DNA of 64,000 nt from the NCBI GenBank assembly GCA_021596325.1, contig JAKGDA010000029.1, forward strand, positions 186,001 to 250,000. The letters are read 5' to 3'. The stretch is from Parafenestella ontariensis (lineage: Eukaryota > Ascomycota > Dothideomycetes > Pleosporales > Cucurbitariaceae). This document shows positions 45,949 to 58,698 of this stretch, piece after piece. Positions within the stretch are counted from its first letter, which is position 1, and the number at the start of each line of letters is the position of its first letter. A program made the translations under genes and the position numbers. The notes under the pieces are model-generated. The model saw only the letters and a program-made list of their open reading frames with translations. It was not told where the DNA came from and made no database searches.

Positions 45949-46723
45949 TCAAGTAACCCATCTTGTTTGGTAAGTCGGGAGGTCGGGCTGCCATCCAGCA
46001 ATCCACGCCACACCAAGTATAGCGAACCACATCCCTATCGAAGTCAACTCCAGGCCCCAACCGCTTAAGCCAAAGAACCACGCTACAATAAGACCTGCGT
46101 GAATGATTACGCAAGCGCCGAGGAAAGCGTCGAAATGCCAGCGTTTCTACAAGAAAAGGTGGTCAGTATAGGGCGAAAAGACAACGAACCGAGAAAGCGC
46201 TCGATCACTCTGGTCACCAAGAACGAAGAAAATCAAGATAGCTTACCACGACAAGGCTCTTGAGCCGCTTATCTCCCTCCGCATCTCCAATGATCGCTAA
46301 GCATGTTGCAGTAAACCACAAGCCCAGAATAGCTAGCAGACTGTATATGACGATACCGACAATGCTGCCCTTTATTACCGCGGAGAGAATACTGAGCGCA
46401 GACATTCCAGTTCGAAGTGCAAGGATGGTGATCATGGCTATGTGCCGCACGCGCGCTGCGCCATCAGGCGTGTGAATGATGCTGTAGGATGAGAGAGAGA
46501 AGGTCCAAAAGCCCCGCAGGCGCTGTTTCCATGGTGCTCCTGATGCTGGCGGTGGACCGGGCCGCATAGGGAGATCTTCTGGAAAGTGACTCGAGTACTC
46601 AGCGCGCGACTCTTCGATGGAGTGGGTTTTATCCAAGTGATCCATTTGGCGCATGGGCACAGCTTCTGGAAGGCCACCAGAGTACCGAGTGTTCGACTCT
46701 TCCATCATTTGCTTGGTGTTCAT
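45949..46723 (-). CDS. Four-helix membrane protein, MARVEL-like
   Basis: Exon 1 is 46723-46247 and exon 2 is 46146-45949 with a 100-nt intron (GTAAGC...TTGTAG), giving 224 aa. An N-terminal hydrophilic part of ~75 residues contains two similar segments (SNTRYSGGLPEAVPMRQMDH and SRAEYSSHFPEDLPMRPGPP). Four hydrophobic segments follow: AMITILALRTGMSALSILSA, VIYSLLAILGLWFTATCLAI, and after the splice ACVIIHAGLIVAWFFGLSGW and SIGMWFAILGVAWIAGWQPD. This tetraspan arrangement with short loops is that of small fungal MARVEL-type proteins at the plasma membrane; I recognise no catalytic motif. The imperfect internal repeat in the tail (Y-S-x-x-x-P-E-x-x-P-M-R) might be a binding motif. It is head-to-head with the 635-aa gene, 1.4 kb apart. 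Confidence 0.72.
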
Positions 46724-48127
46724 CTTGCCCAGTTCTGTGATTGCGCACTTCGACTGTGAGCGCGTCGAGCTTAATTGGGTGTCTCAAAACAACAACGATC
46801 GAGATTGTTAGGCTAGAAATCCCCGGCTGGCAAACAATGACCAAGGAGTTCTACCTCGCTGCGAAAACAACCTAGAGGTTTCGAATCAATTGCGTCTCCG
46901 GTTGGTCGGAGCGTAGTCGTGTGGAGAAGTTCTAATGGATGGTTAGTGTGAGCCGGGGTGGACGAAGATTAAAAAGGAGCAAAGAACTGACCTTCCCACC
47001 TTCTTTTGTGTTGATGACAGCAAAATCGGAAGTGAGGGAGTGCGAAATTGAGTGAAAAAAGGTTCGGTCGCAGTTAGTATAACCACGGCTGAATGCCCAC
47101 GTCAACGGGGCGGCGTGCAGGACGTTTGTGTCAGGTATTCGAGCAGGGGTTCTAAATCGCCCGATAACAATAGCTATGCCTGAGGTGAAGCGTCCCGCCA
47201 GCTTCAAGTGAAGTTGTGGCAGTGTTCAGCGACCGATCAGTCGGAGATCGACCCGCATATCAAAGGTTGTTTGTATCATCAATGCAAGTGGTACAGTGCT
47301 CGGCGTCCAATCGGTAAAAGATCGACCAGCATGCCCAAACAGTACTACCATCCTTTCACGAACGGGTCGGATATGGGAGTTTTCGCAGTGCATGAAGCTT
47401 CTCCTGTCTTGAAACATAGATCCTCATTCGCTGAGATTGATGAAACAATACATTAGGGAGTTATACTTTGGCTCACTGCAAACCCCTGATTGAGCGGTCG
47501 GGCATGGCTGACTGCGGTAAAAGCTGCAGGTTGCTAAGCACGGCGAGGGCGCAGCAAGCGAGATTGGTGCTTACTGGAAGGGTTGGCCTACACACTCATG
47601 TTGCGAGAGAAGCTCGGGCTGGAACCGACCAGTAGCAGTAGTTGCTTATTTTTGGGGCCAAATCATGAAGATGGGGTCGCATTTCGGGCTGGGGTGCGGG
47701 ACCAAGTCCATATCCAGACCTGCATTCCACCTTATCAGCGGCACCGGTGTGACAGCATTTACGAGGAGGCTTGTGCTTATTGAGTACCGCCTCTCAGCAT
47801 GTACAACCTTGGAACCCAAGACTTATAGGGAGGTCAACAAGCTGACGGACAAATCATATCGGATATGAGAGTTCTTGGCTGGCTTGATTCGTTCGTGTCA
47901 TCTTTATGTTTGAACCCCCTGCCATTTTCGCGCGTAGGTGGGAAGACGCGGGACAATGCCCACCATGGTCCGTGCGCCAAAGACTAGTACTCAATAGACA
48001 GTGAGTGGGCTGCAGCATGATCCTTCGGCCTTGTGGCACTCCCTGTCCGCTTTTCGACTGCGTCAACTGCTCGCTCAGTGAGCAAACAATCTTCCATTGC
48101 TGTGCAACTGGGCGGGAAACGCCGTTA
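46724..48127. promoter_or_regulatory. Divergent upstream region, tetraspan / 635-aa gene
   Basis: These 1.4 kb separate two divergent starts. Frames at 47208-47456 (+) and 47583-47868 (+) lack motifs. No specific sites named. Confidence 0.4.
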
Positions 48128-50205
48128 ATGGAGTCCGGTACTGAAGTTCTAAGGGTCACGGCGGCGATCGTATCTGCTTTCCAGACCGCCGCTGACACCC
48201 TTGAGATTATCAAAGAACGCAAGGAAAAAAAGAAGCGAAAGAGAGAAAAAGAGGTCGAAGAGCTCGTGGAGATCAAAATCTTACACAAGTCGCTGGTGGA
48301 GGTAATTCTCCCAACCTTCTCTACAGAACTCTGTTGACTTTGAATTCATCACAGGGTGGAACGAGATGTCGCAAACACTGCGAGAACAGGCACCAGCAAT
48401 TCAGGCCTGCTTTCGAAGCTGGCGATTCCATCTCAATATCAGCGCTCAAAGATGTAGTTATCTCTCTCCAAACCGAAGTGCTCCAAGCACTGCATATTGC
48501 GCGTGCCGTGGAAAGTGCAGTTCTTGACTTCACCACCCTTCACGAGGCATCTGTCACAAATCGCAAAGATGCGACAAGAGCTATGGATCAGCTCTGCCAG
48601 CGAATCACGGCCAGCATGCAGTTCCAACCGCAGCATGGCGCAAACACGTCTGAAGCAAGAACCATTGGAAGTCCTTCTAATAGCAGTATACGGTCTAGCT
48701 TCGCAAGTATGCAACTATCGGACCGCAATGAATCTTATGATATGCCTCCAACGCCTCCAGCTAGCGTAAGTCCACGAGAGCCTATTTATCAACGCTCATT
48801 GCCCCAACGTACACTCACCATTCGACGTGCGAGCGATAGAGTGCCAGTGGGTTCGAGAAGCAGACAAAACACACTGCAGCCAACACCACAACAAACATCA
48901 CAACCAACATCGCAACCAACCCCACAATCAACACCACTAGGCTGGATCAGCTCGCAAGTGAACCGTAGCAGTAGTGACCTGACCATTGGCAAGTCACCAA
49001 GCTCAACTGCGGGCGAAGAACAACAGAGCTACGATGTCTCGGAAGATGTGGATTTCGAGCGGAGGAGTCAACTTTCGATGCAAAATTCTGCGACGGAGAG
49101 CGACAGAGTCTCAGTGCGGTTGCAACCCGTCAGCGCTACTTCAATAACCATTTCTCGACACCTACCAAAACCTCCCCCTTTGGATCAAGCACCTTTCGAA
49201 AAACCTCCGCATCAAACCCCTCCAGAAAGGCCTCCGACACCTCCAGAAAAGCCTCCGCAACAGCCTACTGCGCCACCGGACAGGGCAGTCATACTGAAAG
49301 CAGAGCCAACCTCACTGTGTCATGCCACCATCGAAACAGCCGAAGATTTGTGGCGTGCCTCTGAAGCCCCTGAAGTGGTAATGGCGGACTTCGAAGGCAT
49401 ATACTCCATGCCTACGCGCCCTGAAGAGGCCGAAAAGTATCCGGCTTTCCTTACGCAGGCTGATTACGCGGAACGTTTGTTGTCTCTACCCACCGGAATG
49501 GAAAATATTTGGAATCCTCTCAAACGTCCGGCGATGCATAACAGATATCATGGTTTCTGCAAAGGGGCATGGCAGATTCGCAAAGTGGTAAGATCCTACT
49601 CACAGAGATATGGTAAAACTCGTCGACTTATCTAATATTCTTCCAGGTACATGAAGGTCTCCAAGTCCATTTAACACAACCTGCGAAGGAACCAGTCCTC
49701 CATTGGGCTTGCAAGGAGTGCAAGTTCAAATCAAGGGCTCCAAATTCCGAGGCTCTTCCGACTCAGATTCTGTTCAACCAAAAATACAACGTCCGATTTC
49801 GTTGGCTGTTCCTTGCAAAGTCTCATCGCAGCGCAGAAAGCTCATGGTAAGAAGAATATTCTTTTATGACACTTCCGTACATGTCATGCTAACTATAACG
49901 TAAGCGATATGCTGGAAAACTATAAGTACGGCTGCATCTTCTGTGCTGCTCAGGGACACGCCACCGCCGTTCACGACAGGTTGGACCATCTCATGCTTCA
50001 CATCATCTCGAAGCACAAATCGACATCACTGACACCGGAGGTCAGAGAGAAAACGAAGTGCGTTGTAGGCAGTGTTGTCAACCAAGGAGAGGACTGGGAC
50101 ATTAACATTCCCGAATCAAATCAAAAAGGCGCTAGTGTAGTAGCTGACGAGCTCTTCGTCTCAGCATCGAGGTTTTTCAGTCGAAGGAAAGGGAAGCGCT
50201 TGTGA
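48128..50205 (+). CDS. Unknown 635-aa protein: helical N-domain, Pro-rich middle, Cys/His C-terminus
   Basis: Four exons, 48128-48301, 48355-49587, 49647-49846 and 49905-50205, are each joined in frame by consensus introns (53, 59 and 58 nt). The N-terminal ~150 residues are helical with a very basic stretch (KERKEKKKRKREKEVEELVE). They recall the helical N-domain (AFxxGxDxxKxxxERRxKR) that I associate with a large set of uncharacterised Pezizomycotina proteins, some thought HeLo-like. The middle is disordered, with QPTSQPTPQ-type and PPEKPP-type repeats. The C-terminus carries HWACKECKF and, after the last intron, YGCIFCAAQGH with later histidines (DHLMLHIISKH): two CxxC pairs and a His set that could bind zinc. 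No enzyme motif seen. Regulatory or cell-death roles are guesses. Confidence 0.72.
48876..48945 (+). repeat. Coding repeat (Gln-Pro-Thr/Ser units)
   Basis: Repeated CAACCAACA/CAACAAACA units within exon 2 of the 635-aa gene encode QPTPQQTSQPTSQPTPQ. A proline-rich run of PPEKPP type follows at about 49165-49275. Both are low-complexity and likely disordered. Confidence 0.75.
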
Positions 50206-51811
50206 GTAAAAGCGTAGCCGCAGCGTTTTGACTGCTGGCGATACCATGTTCAAGCCAAGTGGACCCCGTCGCGGGATGGATTTCTTTCTCTAGAGTATGG
50301 GCATTTTCTGGCGCTCTAAGCTGAGGCTCCGACCGGCTTGAATTTGGGTTCTTCCAAACTTTGTTTTTGTACGATATCCTGCTTGAAGGTTGCAGAAGTA
50401 CCGATCTTCAGATCAGATACCGGTAAGCGTAAGGCGTCCCGCAATCAATTATGCGCCATCTGACGCTGAGCAGCATACGGTGTGTCACCAATGAGGAAGT
50501 GGTATACGCACTTGCCAAGGCCGGGTGATCAAGCCGCCCAGCTCTTGTTCTCGCTCAACCGCATTAGGGGTTTTTGTTTACCGTTCAAGGCTGAAGAGCT
50601 GCGACACCACGTGTACCCCGGCCATACGATAAGCGCATCTTGGGGCACAGGGCAGACGTTTTGTGGGCGGGTGGGTCACCCGCGAATCTGGGTACGTTTA
50701 ATTAACGGGGCGTCAACTTGGATCCTCTGCTCAGTTGCGATAGAGATGTTTTATGAAAGGAAACCCTCGGCTTCGATACACCACCCTAACGCCCGTTGAT
50801 TATGAGACAGCAGTAGCACCCGCTTTTCTACCTGTTGTACAAGTCTTCAGCCCTGTGCCTCTGTGTTGTCCACTCTTCTAAGGATAGTTTGGACCCCACG
50901 CGCTAACAGCCGCCACTAGTACATTAACATACTTTCGAATACGGGAGCTTGGTATCAAGGACCCGCAGTGCATGCATACTACCGGTGAATGCTCCACACC
51001 CAATTTTACTTTTGCGGCCGTGATTTCAAGCTGTACGGGTAAGAGTGCATGGCAAGCCGCGCCGGCTAAGCACCCTTGGCAGCAGCCAGGAAGTGATTTG
51101 CGGATAGCAAGCGTAAGCTGCATTACGCTCGTTGATTCAAAATGATAGGATATGCTTTCTTTTCCATCTCGAGACAAGGCGCACTCGCAATTACGAGTAC
51201 TGTGCCTTGCCAGATCGACCCTTGTGCCAGCGCGTAGCTGCCGTACATAGGCATGTTAGTACAACAAGTAGTTTCTAAAAAGAGCTACTATAGATTTCTT
51301 AGCATTGTTCATGTGACGAAACATGAAGAAATGTTCCAGGTTCTTACTGCAGGAAGGCGGCTTGTGGAGAATGCTTGCCGTATCTGTAAAGGGGGGCCCC
51401 ATTCATTCCGCAACCTGTAAAAGTCGACGCCTTGTCCGAATACGGCTGATCTATAAACGCCACTGCTGACTTACCATCGAGAGACAGCCTCAGGTCGGGG
51501 ACTGTGTGATCGAGTTCCCCCCCCAGCAGTCAGCAGAGCCCCCTCTACTTTCAGCCCCTGCGGAGCGCTACCTACCATGTCAATTGCCCGCCCGCGCTGC
51601 GCTGCGTAATCTACGGCCTTGTTCTGCATTTTACATGCGTACAGTAGCCCCGGACGCAGGTTATCTTTGTACTGCCAATTGCTTTCATCGTCTTTCATTA
51701 ATACATAGTTAGCGTACTTACACTTGCGAGCGCCCCTCCTACACCTCGCGAAGTTCCCTGGCAGGTGCCCGCTGCGACAAAGGCGATATCAACACTACAC
51801 CAATTCTGAAC
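50206..51811. promoter_or_regulatory. Upstream region of KHA1-type antiporter
   Basis: This 1.6-kb gap has no supported gene. Frames at 50482-50799 (+), 50878-51177 (-) and 51471-51698 (-) lack motifs. The 3' part must contain the antiporter promoter and 5' UTR. Confidence 0.4.
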
Positions 51812-54800
51812 ATGGCGACAACCACATCGATAGTCGCCAGTGTGGTGACTTCGAGCATCGCACCAAGCGGTACCCCGAGATCGTCGACAAAGACTGGTAT
51901 CTTGAGTGGAGATGACCCCTCTCACTACAATCCCAAGGATCCCGTGCGTATACAACATGAACAAAAGGCTTGGAACACGTGCTGATGTTTCGTCTCTACA
52001 GATTATGCTGTTCATCATCCAGGCGGGTCTGATTCTGATCGTTTGCCGAGCCCTCCATGTTCCGCTGGGATATATGCGCCAGCCTCGAGTCGTCGGCGAA
52101 GTTCTAGGTGGTATCTTGCTCGGCCCATCTGTGATCGGTCGGATACCTGGATTCACAAACACTATATTTCCCCAAGAATCGATTCCCAATCTCAGCAATG
52201 TGGCCAATCTTGGATTGATTTTGTTCTTGTTCATCATCGGCCTGGAGGTCGATATGCGCGTCTTCTTTAGCAACTGGAAGATGGCTCTCAGTGTTGCTAG
52301 TGCGGGCATGATATTCCCGTTTTCTCTCGGCTGTGCAATTGCACATGGACTGTATTATCAGTTCCAGAGTGAGCCGGGCACTACGCCAGTCGCATACGGA
52401 ACTTTCGTACGTCACGGCTCGGTACAAACACATCTTAGACGTTTTCTGACATTACATGTAGTTGCTGTTTGTTGGGGTTGCCATGGCTATCACAGTAAGT
52501 GACAAGAGTGCTTAACAACCGATTGACTATGCTAATTCTCACTTAGGCCTTCCCAGTTCTCTGCCGTATCTTGACAGAACTAAAGTTACTCTCCACGCCT
52601 GTCGGCATCATCACTCTAGCTTCAGGTGTTGGCGATGATGTGGTTGGATGGGTGCGTGCACTGAGCGGTTACAACAACGTTCAGAAGACTGACTACATCT
52701 ATAGGTACTTTTGGCCCTCTGTGTGGCATTAGTCAATGCTGCGAGCGGGCTCACTGCACTTTACATCATTCTAGTGACTATCGGCTTTGCTCTTTTCTTG
52801 TTCTTTGCCATACGACCAGGCTTCATGTGGATTCTCCGCCGTACGCACTCTTTACAGGATGGACCAACTCAAGGTGTCATGGTCCTTACTATCTTGATGG
52901 TGAGTTCAATCATTTCTAGTACCGAGAGCTATAAAGTTCTCCAAGACTCGTGACAACTCTAACCCGTACTTCTAGTGCCTTGGAAGCGCTTTTCTCACCG
53001 GCGCAATCGGTGTCCACCCAATTTTCGGCGCATTTCTAGCAGGTCTTATCTGCCCTCATGAAGGTGGTTTCGCCATCAAAGTCACCGAGAAGATCGAGGA
53101 CCTGATGGGCGCGCTGTTCCTACCCCTTTACTTCACCTTGTCTGGATTGAGCACCAACCTGGGACTCCTCGATAACGGCGTCACTTGGGGGTACCTGATT
53201 GCCGTAACCATCGTCGCTTTCACCGCAAAGTTCATCGGATGCGCTCTTGCTGCTCGTCTGAACGGACTGGTTTGGCGCGAGTCGTTTTCGATCGGATCCC
53301 TCATGTCGTGTAAGGGTTTGGTGGAGCTGATTGTGCTCAATATTGGACTCCAGGCGAAGATTTTGAGCACAAGAGTGTTCACTATGGTGCGTGTTCTTCG
53401 AGTTGCATTGCTCTTGGAAGTAATATGGGACGCTCGCTGACACCGTCTTAGTTCGTTGTCATGGCCCTCATCACAACTTTTGCTACTACACCACTCACCT
53501 CAGCACTATATCCACCTTGGTACCAGCGAAAGCTTCAAGCGTGGAAGCGTGGTGAGATTGACTGGGAAACTGGCGCGCCTATTCGCAACAACCACGCCAA
53601 CTTCGACGATGATATCCATCTGCAAAAGCGGGGCCCATTGGAAATTAGGAGTCTCTTGATTTACCTTCGACTAGACAACATGTAAGCATACTGATGTCAG
53701 AATCATCGATACGGAAACTGACACTATCTCGCGCTATATAGGCCGAATACGCTAGCTTTTGTTTCTCTTTTCGGAGGAAAAGTAGGCGAAACTAAGGCGA
53801 AGGTCCATCCACAACACGAGGATAAAGAGACCAACCCTGAGGTACAACCGCAGGAGAAGAAACGATCGATTGTATGTCAAGCTGTATTCTTTTGAGGTTC
53901 GAGACACGTACTAACCCTTTTGGCTCTTCAGATTCAAGTCCACGGCGTGCGCATCGTCCAACTCACAGCTCGCACCACATCCGTCATGACAGTTTCTGAA
54001 GTCGGTTCACTGAGCGCTTTCGACCCAGTGCTGAACGCTTTCCGTGTTCTGGGCCAGCTCTACAATCTTGCTGTAAGTCAACCATCTTCCCTTTATTACA
54101 GCAACCTCAGTATCTGGATCAGCATCCGCACCACACATGTTAACTCCCCCTCCCAGGTCTCCGGCGAAGTCGCCGTCGTCCCCGAAGACTCCTACGCCGA
54201 AACCCTCACAACGCGCGCCTCAGAAGAACATTCCGACCTGCTCCTCCTCCCCTGGACCGAAACAGGCAGTCTGAGCGAATCCCCCATGGTATCCAAGAAC
54301 ACCATCGAGCACAAACTGCGCAGCGACGCGTACTCCGCCTTCGTCGCCGAAGCACTCAACACCTCAAAATGCACCACTGCAGTCTTCATCAACAAAGCCT
54401 TCAGCGGCACTCTCGAGCAATCCCCGCTCGCCCTCACACGGCGCATAATCGCCAAGAGCGGCCGCGGCGCGACGCGCGACCACATCACGGAACTCCCCAG
54501 CGTAGATCGCAGCCATCATATTTTTGTCCCGTTTTTCGGCGGCCCGGACGCCCAGGCGGCGCTCAGACTCGCGCTGCAACTCGCTGAGAACCCGGAGATC
54601 ACTGTCACCATGGTGCATTATCAAATCCGTGTGGAGGGCGAGGGCAGTGAAGACGCGGCGATACTGGCCAAGGGCGTGCCGGAAGGCAAGATTAGGGTGC
54701 GCACGTCGAGCGATATCAAGTCTGATGATGACGACTTCTTCGTCACGATGCAGCATACGCTGCCTGATGGGTTGCGGTCGCGCGTTACGTTCCGCACGAT

Positions 54801-55011
54801 CATCTCGTATGACCCCGTGCAGGATGCGGTGGCGGATGCGACGACGGAGGTGGGGCAGAACTCGGCGAATGGAGGGGATCTTATCATGCTGGGGCGGAAC
54901 GTGGAGTTGGCGGAAGCCCAGGCTTCGAGTTGTTTGGGGCTTGTCGCGGATGTTATGCTTGAGAAGGAGGTTAAGGCTAGTATCGTTGTTGTGCAGGCAG
55001 CGAAGGCATAA
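51812..55011 (+). CDS. KHA1: KHA1-type K+/H+ antiporter (CPA2 family)
   Basis: Ten exons: 51812-51943, 52002-52406, 52462-52494, 52547-52651, 52705-52899, 52976-53386, 53452-53681, 53742-53871, 53932-54072, 54157-55011. They give 878 aa, close to yeast Kha1. The protein exchanges K+ for H+ on internal membranes (Golgi in yeast). After ~45 hydrophilic residues there are about twelve membrane segments, including RQPRVVGEVLGGILLGPSVI, LGLILFLFIIGLEVDMRVFF and the ion-site region AFPVLCRILTELKLL...GVGDDVVGW, with its DD pair, split by introns. A long soluble tail with universal-stress-like halves follows (HHIFVPFFGGPDAQAALRLA). Exon 3 is only 33 nt. The intron at 54073-54156 (84 nt) is stop-free in frame. 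The tail switches from C-rich to G-rich wobble near 54620. Confidence 0.93.
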
Positions 55012-55411
55012 TTGCTATAGGAACATTTTTCGTTTGTTAAAGAGAGTACCCCATAGAGTAAAATTACGGATATTGGTATAACTGGGGGTTTTTGGGGTGT
55101 AAAGTAATGACATGTTTATCATATAAAAACCCCAATCCGCACAGTTGATACTGCTGTCATGTGATATCACTACCTGAACTTCCTGCAGACCCTGATGCGG
55201 GATGGATTGGGGTATAAGCAATTTGCAATGATCAACAAGTTCAAGTGCATCTTCGCTTCGTATAATCTCAAGAGCTTCATACATCTATTCTCGTATGCGC
55301 GCCTCTCACTCCAATGCTATCTATAAACGCGGCCGCACTATACTGGGCTTTTTCGCTAAATGCTCGACATGTACACGTACGCATATACACCTCATACAAA
55401 TCTAACCCACT
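55012..55411. other. Convergent spacer, KHA1 / SulP
   Basis: These 400 bp lie between two convergent membrane-transport genes; AT-rich 3'-UTR-like sequence, no gene seen. Confidence 0.55.
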
Positions 55412-58057
55412 TCAAGCAAAGCCACTACTGACAGCCCTCGAGCTGCCCGCCTCGCTTCCCCACTCTTCTGTTAACCGTTCTAGTTCGGTCATCCTTAGCG
55501 CCTCCTCGACGCTGTGTACGAAATGTCTCGTGCCACCACACATCTCTACGATGCCACTCTTTTCGAATAGCTGATACACCTGAGACCTCTCCCCAGGCAC
55601 TCTGCAGAAGAACACCCTAACATCTCTTTTACGGTATGACTCCACTATCTCGGCGAGGACCTGTGTGCCGGCGCCGTCCAGCGAAGTGACTCCATGAACG
55701 TCAAAGATGATGTTCTTGTTGTGTTCTGCGCGCCTGACGCGTGGAAGTGCTGGATGTGCCTTGTCTGTACCATGATCCTCGAGTCTTTGAAGCCTCGTCT
55801 TCAGATTCCCCGTATTTGCAAACGTCAGTGGCTCGGGGATCTTCACAATGAGACATCCCTCGATGAATTCGACCCTTTCCGGGTCATTTTCCGCATTCGC
55901 AAACTGATTCGTCGTACCCGGTACTCTGCCCAGGATCTGAATGCGTGGACGCACAGAGTGGCGAATGAGGCGGAGAATAGACAACCCGATACCGACACCA
56001 ATCCCGCGCTTGAGGTCCCAGACGATGGTGATGACAAAGATGAGGCCCATGAGTATGAGCTCAGACCATCCGCGGATGCGTAGGAAGAACTTGATATCGT
56101 GTGGTGCTTCTTCAACAAGCGAGTACGCAACAACCGAGACCATGGCGCAGAGGACGCCTTTGGGTAGATAATAAAAGTAGGGCAGAAGAAACACGGTGCA
56201 AAGGATGGTGATAAGGGAGAGTAGGATAGAGCTCATGGGAGTCAAACCGCCCGTCGATGCGTTGACTTTGGAACGGCCGTAGCCACCGAATGCGGGAAGA
56301 GCCATGAAGAGGCCACCAGTGATATTTGCGGTGCCAAGTGCGATGAGTTCGCGATTTGCGCTAAGGGGCATGTGGACACCGTCTTTGTTGTGGTCGCCGC
56401 TGCCTAAGGACTTTGCTGCTACTGACGACTCGAAGAAGCCTAGTAGAGCGATGATGAGGGCGGTGTTGATAGCGTCCGAGGCGTACTTGAGATGTGAAAT
56501 TGCGAATGGGAAGTGGACTGAGAAGAGACTGCCACTTGTGTTGACATCTCCGAGAACTGCAAGGCCTTGCTGGTCAAGGCGATACCTCCAGCTGAACACG
56601 GCAGAGAGTACGACAACTAGGAACCTGTCGGGTATATAGGCAACCGAGGGATACCGCGGCTGTAGCCTCTTCTTGAATTCCCTATAGTTGTGTTAGTCAA
56701 CGTAGAAACTAGGGAGCATCTGCAAACATACCTGAAGAACATGATGATGCCAAAGGCGGTAAACGACATGGCGCAGGTGAGTCCATGTGCATTACCAATA
56801 TTGCTGAACAAGAAGACGACCTTGTCGAGACAGCTTCCGTGCGAGACCTGGTCAGCAGCTAACCTTGCCAGCCCCATCTCTGGGATCAGTTGGTCCACGA
56901 AGATGACGACACCAATCGCGCTGATGAACCCTCTCAAGAATGGCCGACTCAGCACGTTGTCCAAAAAGCCCAACCGGAAAAGTCCTGCAATGAGGATGAA
57001 TGCTCCAGCCATGCACGTCACGATACCAGCAACTTCTGCGTTTCGTCTGCCATCGTCATCACTCGTTGCACCCTTCTTGATGTTCTCACGTACAATCTCG
57101 CCAATCAGAAGCGAGCCAGGCGCCTCGGGCCCTACAATCATCTGCGGGCAAGTACCGAGGATGGCGTAGATTAGAGGGTTGAGCGCGAAACTGTAAAGGC
57201 CGTTCACGGGCGGGAGATGGGCGAGATTGGAGGCGTACGAAAGAGCCATGGGGATGTAGAAGGACGCCATGGTGACTGCCGCGATGAGGTCTCCTTTGAA
57301 GTAGCGCCATTTGTACTGCTTAGTCCAATTGAGCACGGGTACGTAGTATTGTAGGTACCTGATGCTGTTAGCCGTTGTCAAAGTAGTATGTCCCGGTGTG
57401 TACATACATCAACCGCTTGTTCTTGATGCCATGGCGCTCAGCGAGCCACCTGGTAGTGCTCATCTTCTTGCCATTCCCGCTGTTCATAAGACCATCCGCG
57501 AATGCATCACCGAGCAGCGCGTGTGCCGCGTCGGGCGCGTCTCCCTCGGTTGAATCTGGTGTGCCCGGGAAGGCACCACCGAAGCTGCGCTCCGAGTGAA
57601 TGCTACCGGCAAAGCTCCCATAATTGCGTCCAAGGCTTGGGCGATTGCCATTGCTATCCCTATCGCCTGATGCGTCCCAGTTCTGGTGGTTCAGCAGACG
57701 CGTGCGTACCGTCGGTTCAAGGTCGATCTCTATTATGCCTCCTTGTGGACTGGCATTCTCGTGTGTGGAATGGACCGAGGTGGCATCGGTCGCTGGCAGT
57801 ATGTCGTCGGTGGAAAAGTCGAGGTTGTGCGCCGGGTCGCTGCTCGAGTGTTGCGGCTCGTCATCGTAGTAGCGTTGGCGATGCATTGGTTCTTCGGGAG
57901 AGCTGGATCTATCCGAGGGGACATGAGCCTGCCGCAGCTGGCTGGGCGTTGTCGGTGCGTGGGCATGTCGAGCGCTCGCATTTGACGAGTCGCGCGAGTG
58001 CGAGGCTCTTCCAGGCGGACTGTCGTCCCCGGCTACGTTGCTTCTTTTCGGCGGCAT
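55412..58057 (-). CDS. SulP (SLC26) family anion transporter with STAS domain
   Basis: Three exons, 58057-57408, 57358-56732 and 56681-55412 (introns of 49 and 50 nt), give 848 aa. SulP proteins carry sulfate or other anions. A hydrophilic Ser/His/Asp-rich N-terminus of ~200 residues precedes YLQYYVPVLNWTKQYKWRYF and the SulP signature region MALSYASNLAHLPPVNGLYS...ILGTCPQMIVGPEAPGSLL. The STAS domain lies near the end (NKNIIFDVHGVTSLDGAGTQ, with the usual SxDGAG turn). Long N-terminal extension plus STAS resembles yeast YPR003C more than the high-affinity SUL1/SUL2 permeases, so an internal-membrane carrier is likely. Substrate is not determined. The start is divergent from LYS1 by 641 bp. 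Confidence 0.9.
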
Positions 58058-58698
58058 CGTGATAGCTCGAGTCGAAACAGGAGCAAGATGAAGCAACTAC
58101 TAGCCGTAGTTTGGTCGATCTACTACTTTCTTTCTCGAGTCCGGACGAGACGATGAGCTTTTCTTCGCGACAGGCATCACGCTACCGTCGCGGCATGGAT
58201 GAGAGCAAAAGCGAGGATATAGGAGCCAGCCGTATCTTTTTGTTGGCGGCAGAGGATCCCTAGCTTGGCCATGCGCGGTCAAAACTCAGACATGAGCCTT
58301 CGAGGTCATTCCGCTTAAGCACGTGCGCTAATGTTCGACTCGCTACCCCACTACCCCCAAGTTACATCATTCTGGAGAGCTTCGTGCAGGCGAAGACCGG
58401 TGCAGAAAATCCGCGCACGATGACATGAGCATGGGCGGCCGTTACTATGAGCCTGGCGCTCTTTGGCTGGGTAATGGGCTCTGGGAAGCGGTCCTGCAGT
58501 AGCGCCGTTCTCGGAGTGCTGAATTGCGATCCTCACCGCCTTGGCACAAAAGCTATTGGAGTCATCGTGGATTAATTTGTTCCGTATCGCGCTGTCATCT
58601 GCACTCCGATATCCCGTTGCAGCGCGTATATAGCTGTAGGTGCATTGAGAATATCTCGATTTTTGCGATTGACCCGTCACAGCTCCCACACCCTCACA
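58058..58698. promoter_or_regulatory. Divergent promoter gap, SulP / LYS1
   Basis: These 641 bp lie between two divergent start codons. A minus-strand frame (58351-59181) runs across into LYS1 and is a shadow. I do not name specific factor sites, though a general amino-acid-control site would be expected for LYS1. Confidence 0.45.

Noticed and set aside
42639..47456. Two distant frames (42639-42860 and 47208-47456) both containing DMGVF followed by SP
   Set aside because: The match covers about 15 nt with poor flanks; probably chance.
48334..48354. Start of the large open frame at 48334 as the real start of the 635-aa gene
   Set aside because: It lies inside an intron with good borders; the upstream exon from 48128 gives a coherent N-terminal domain.
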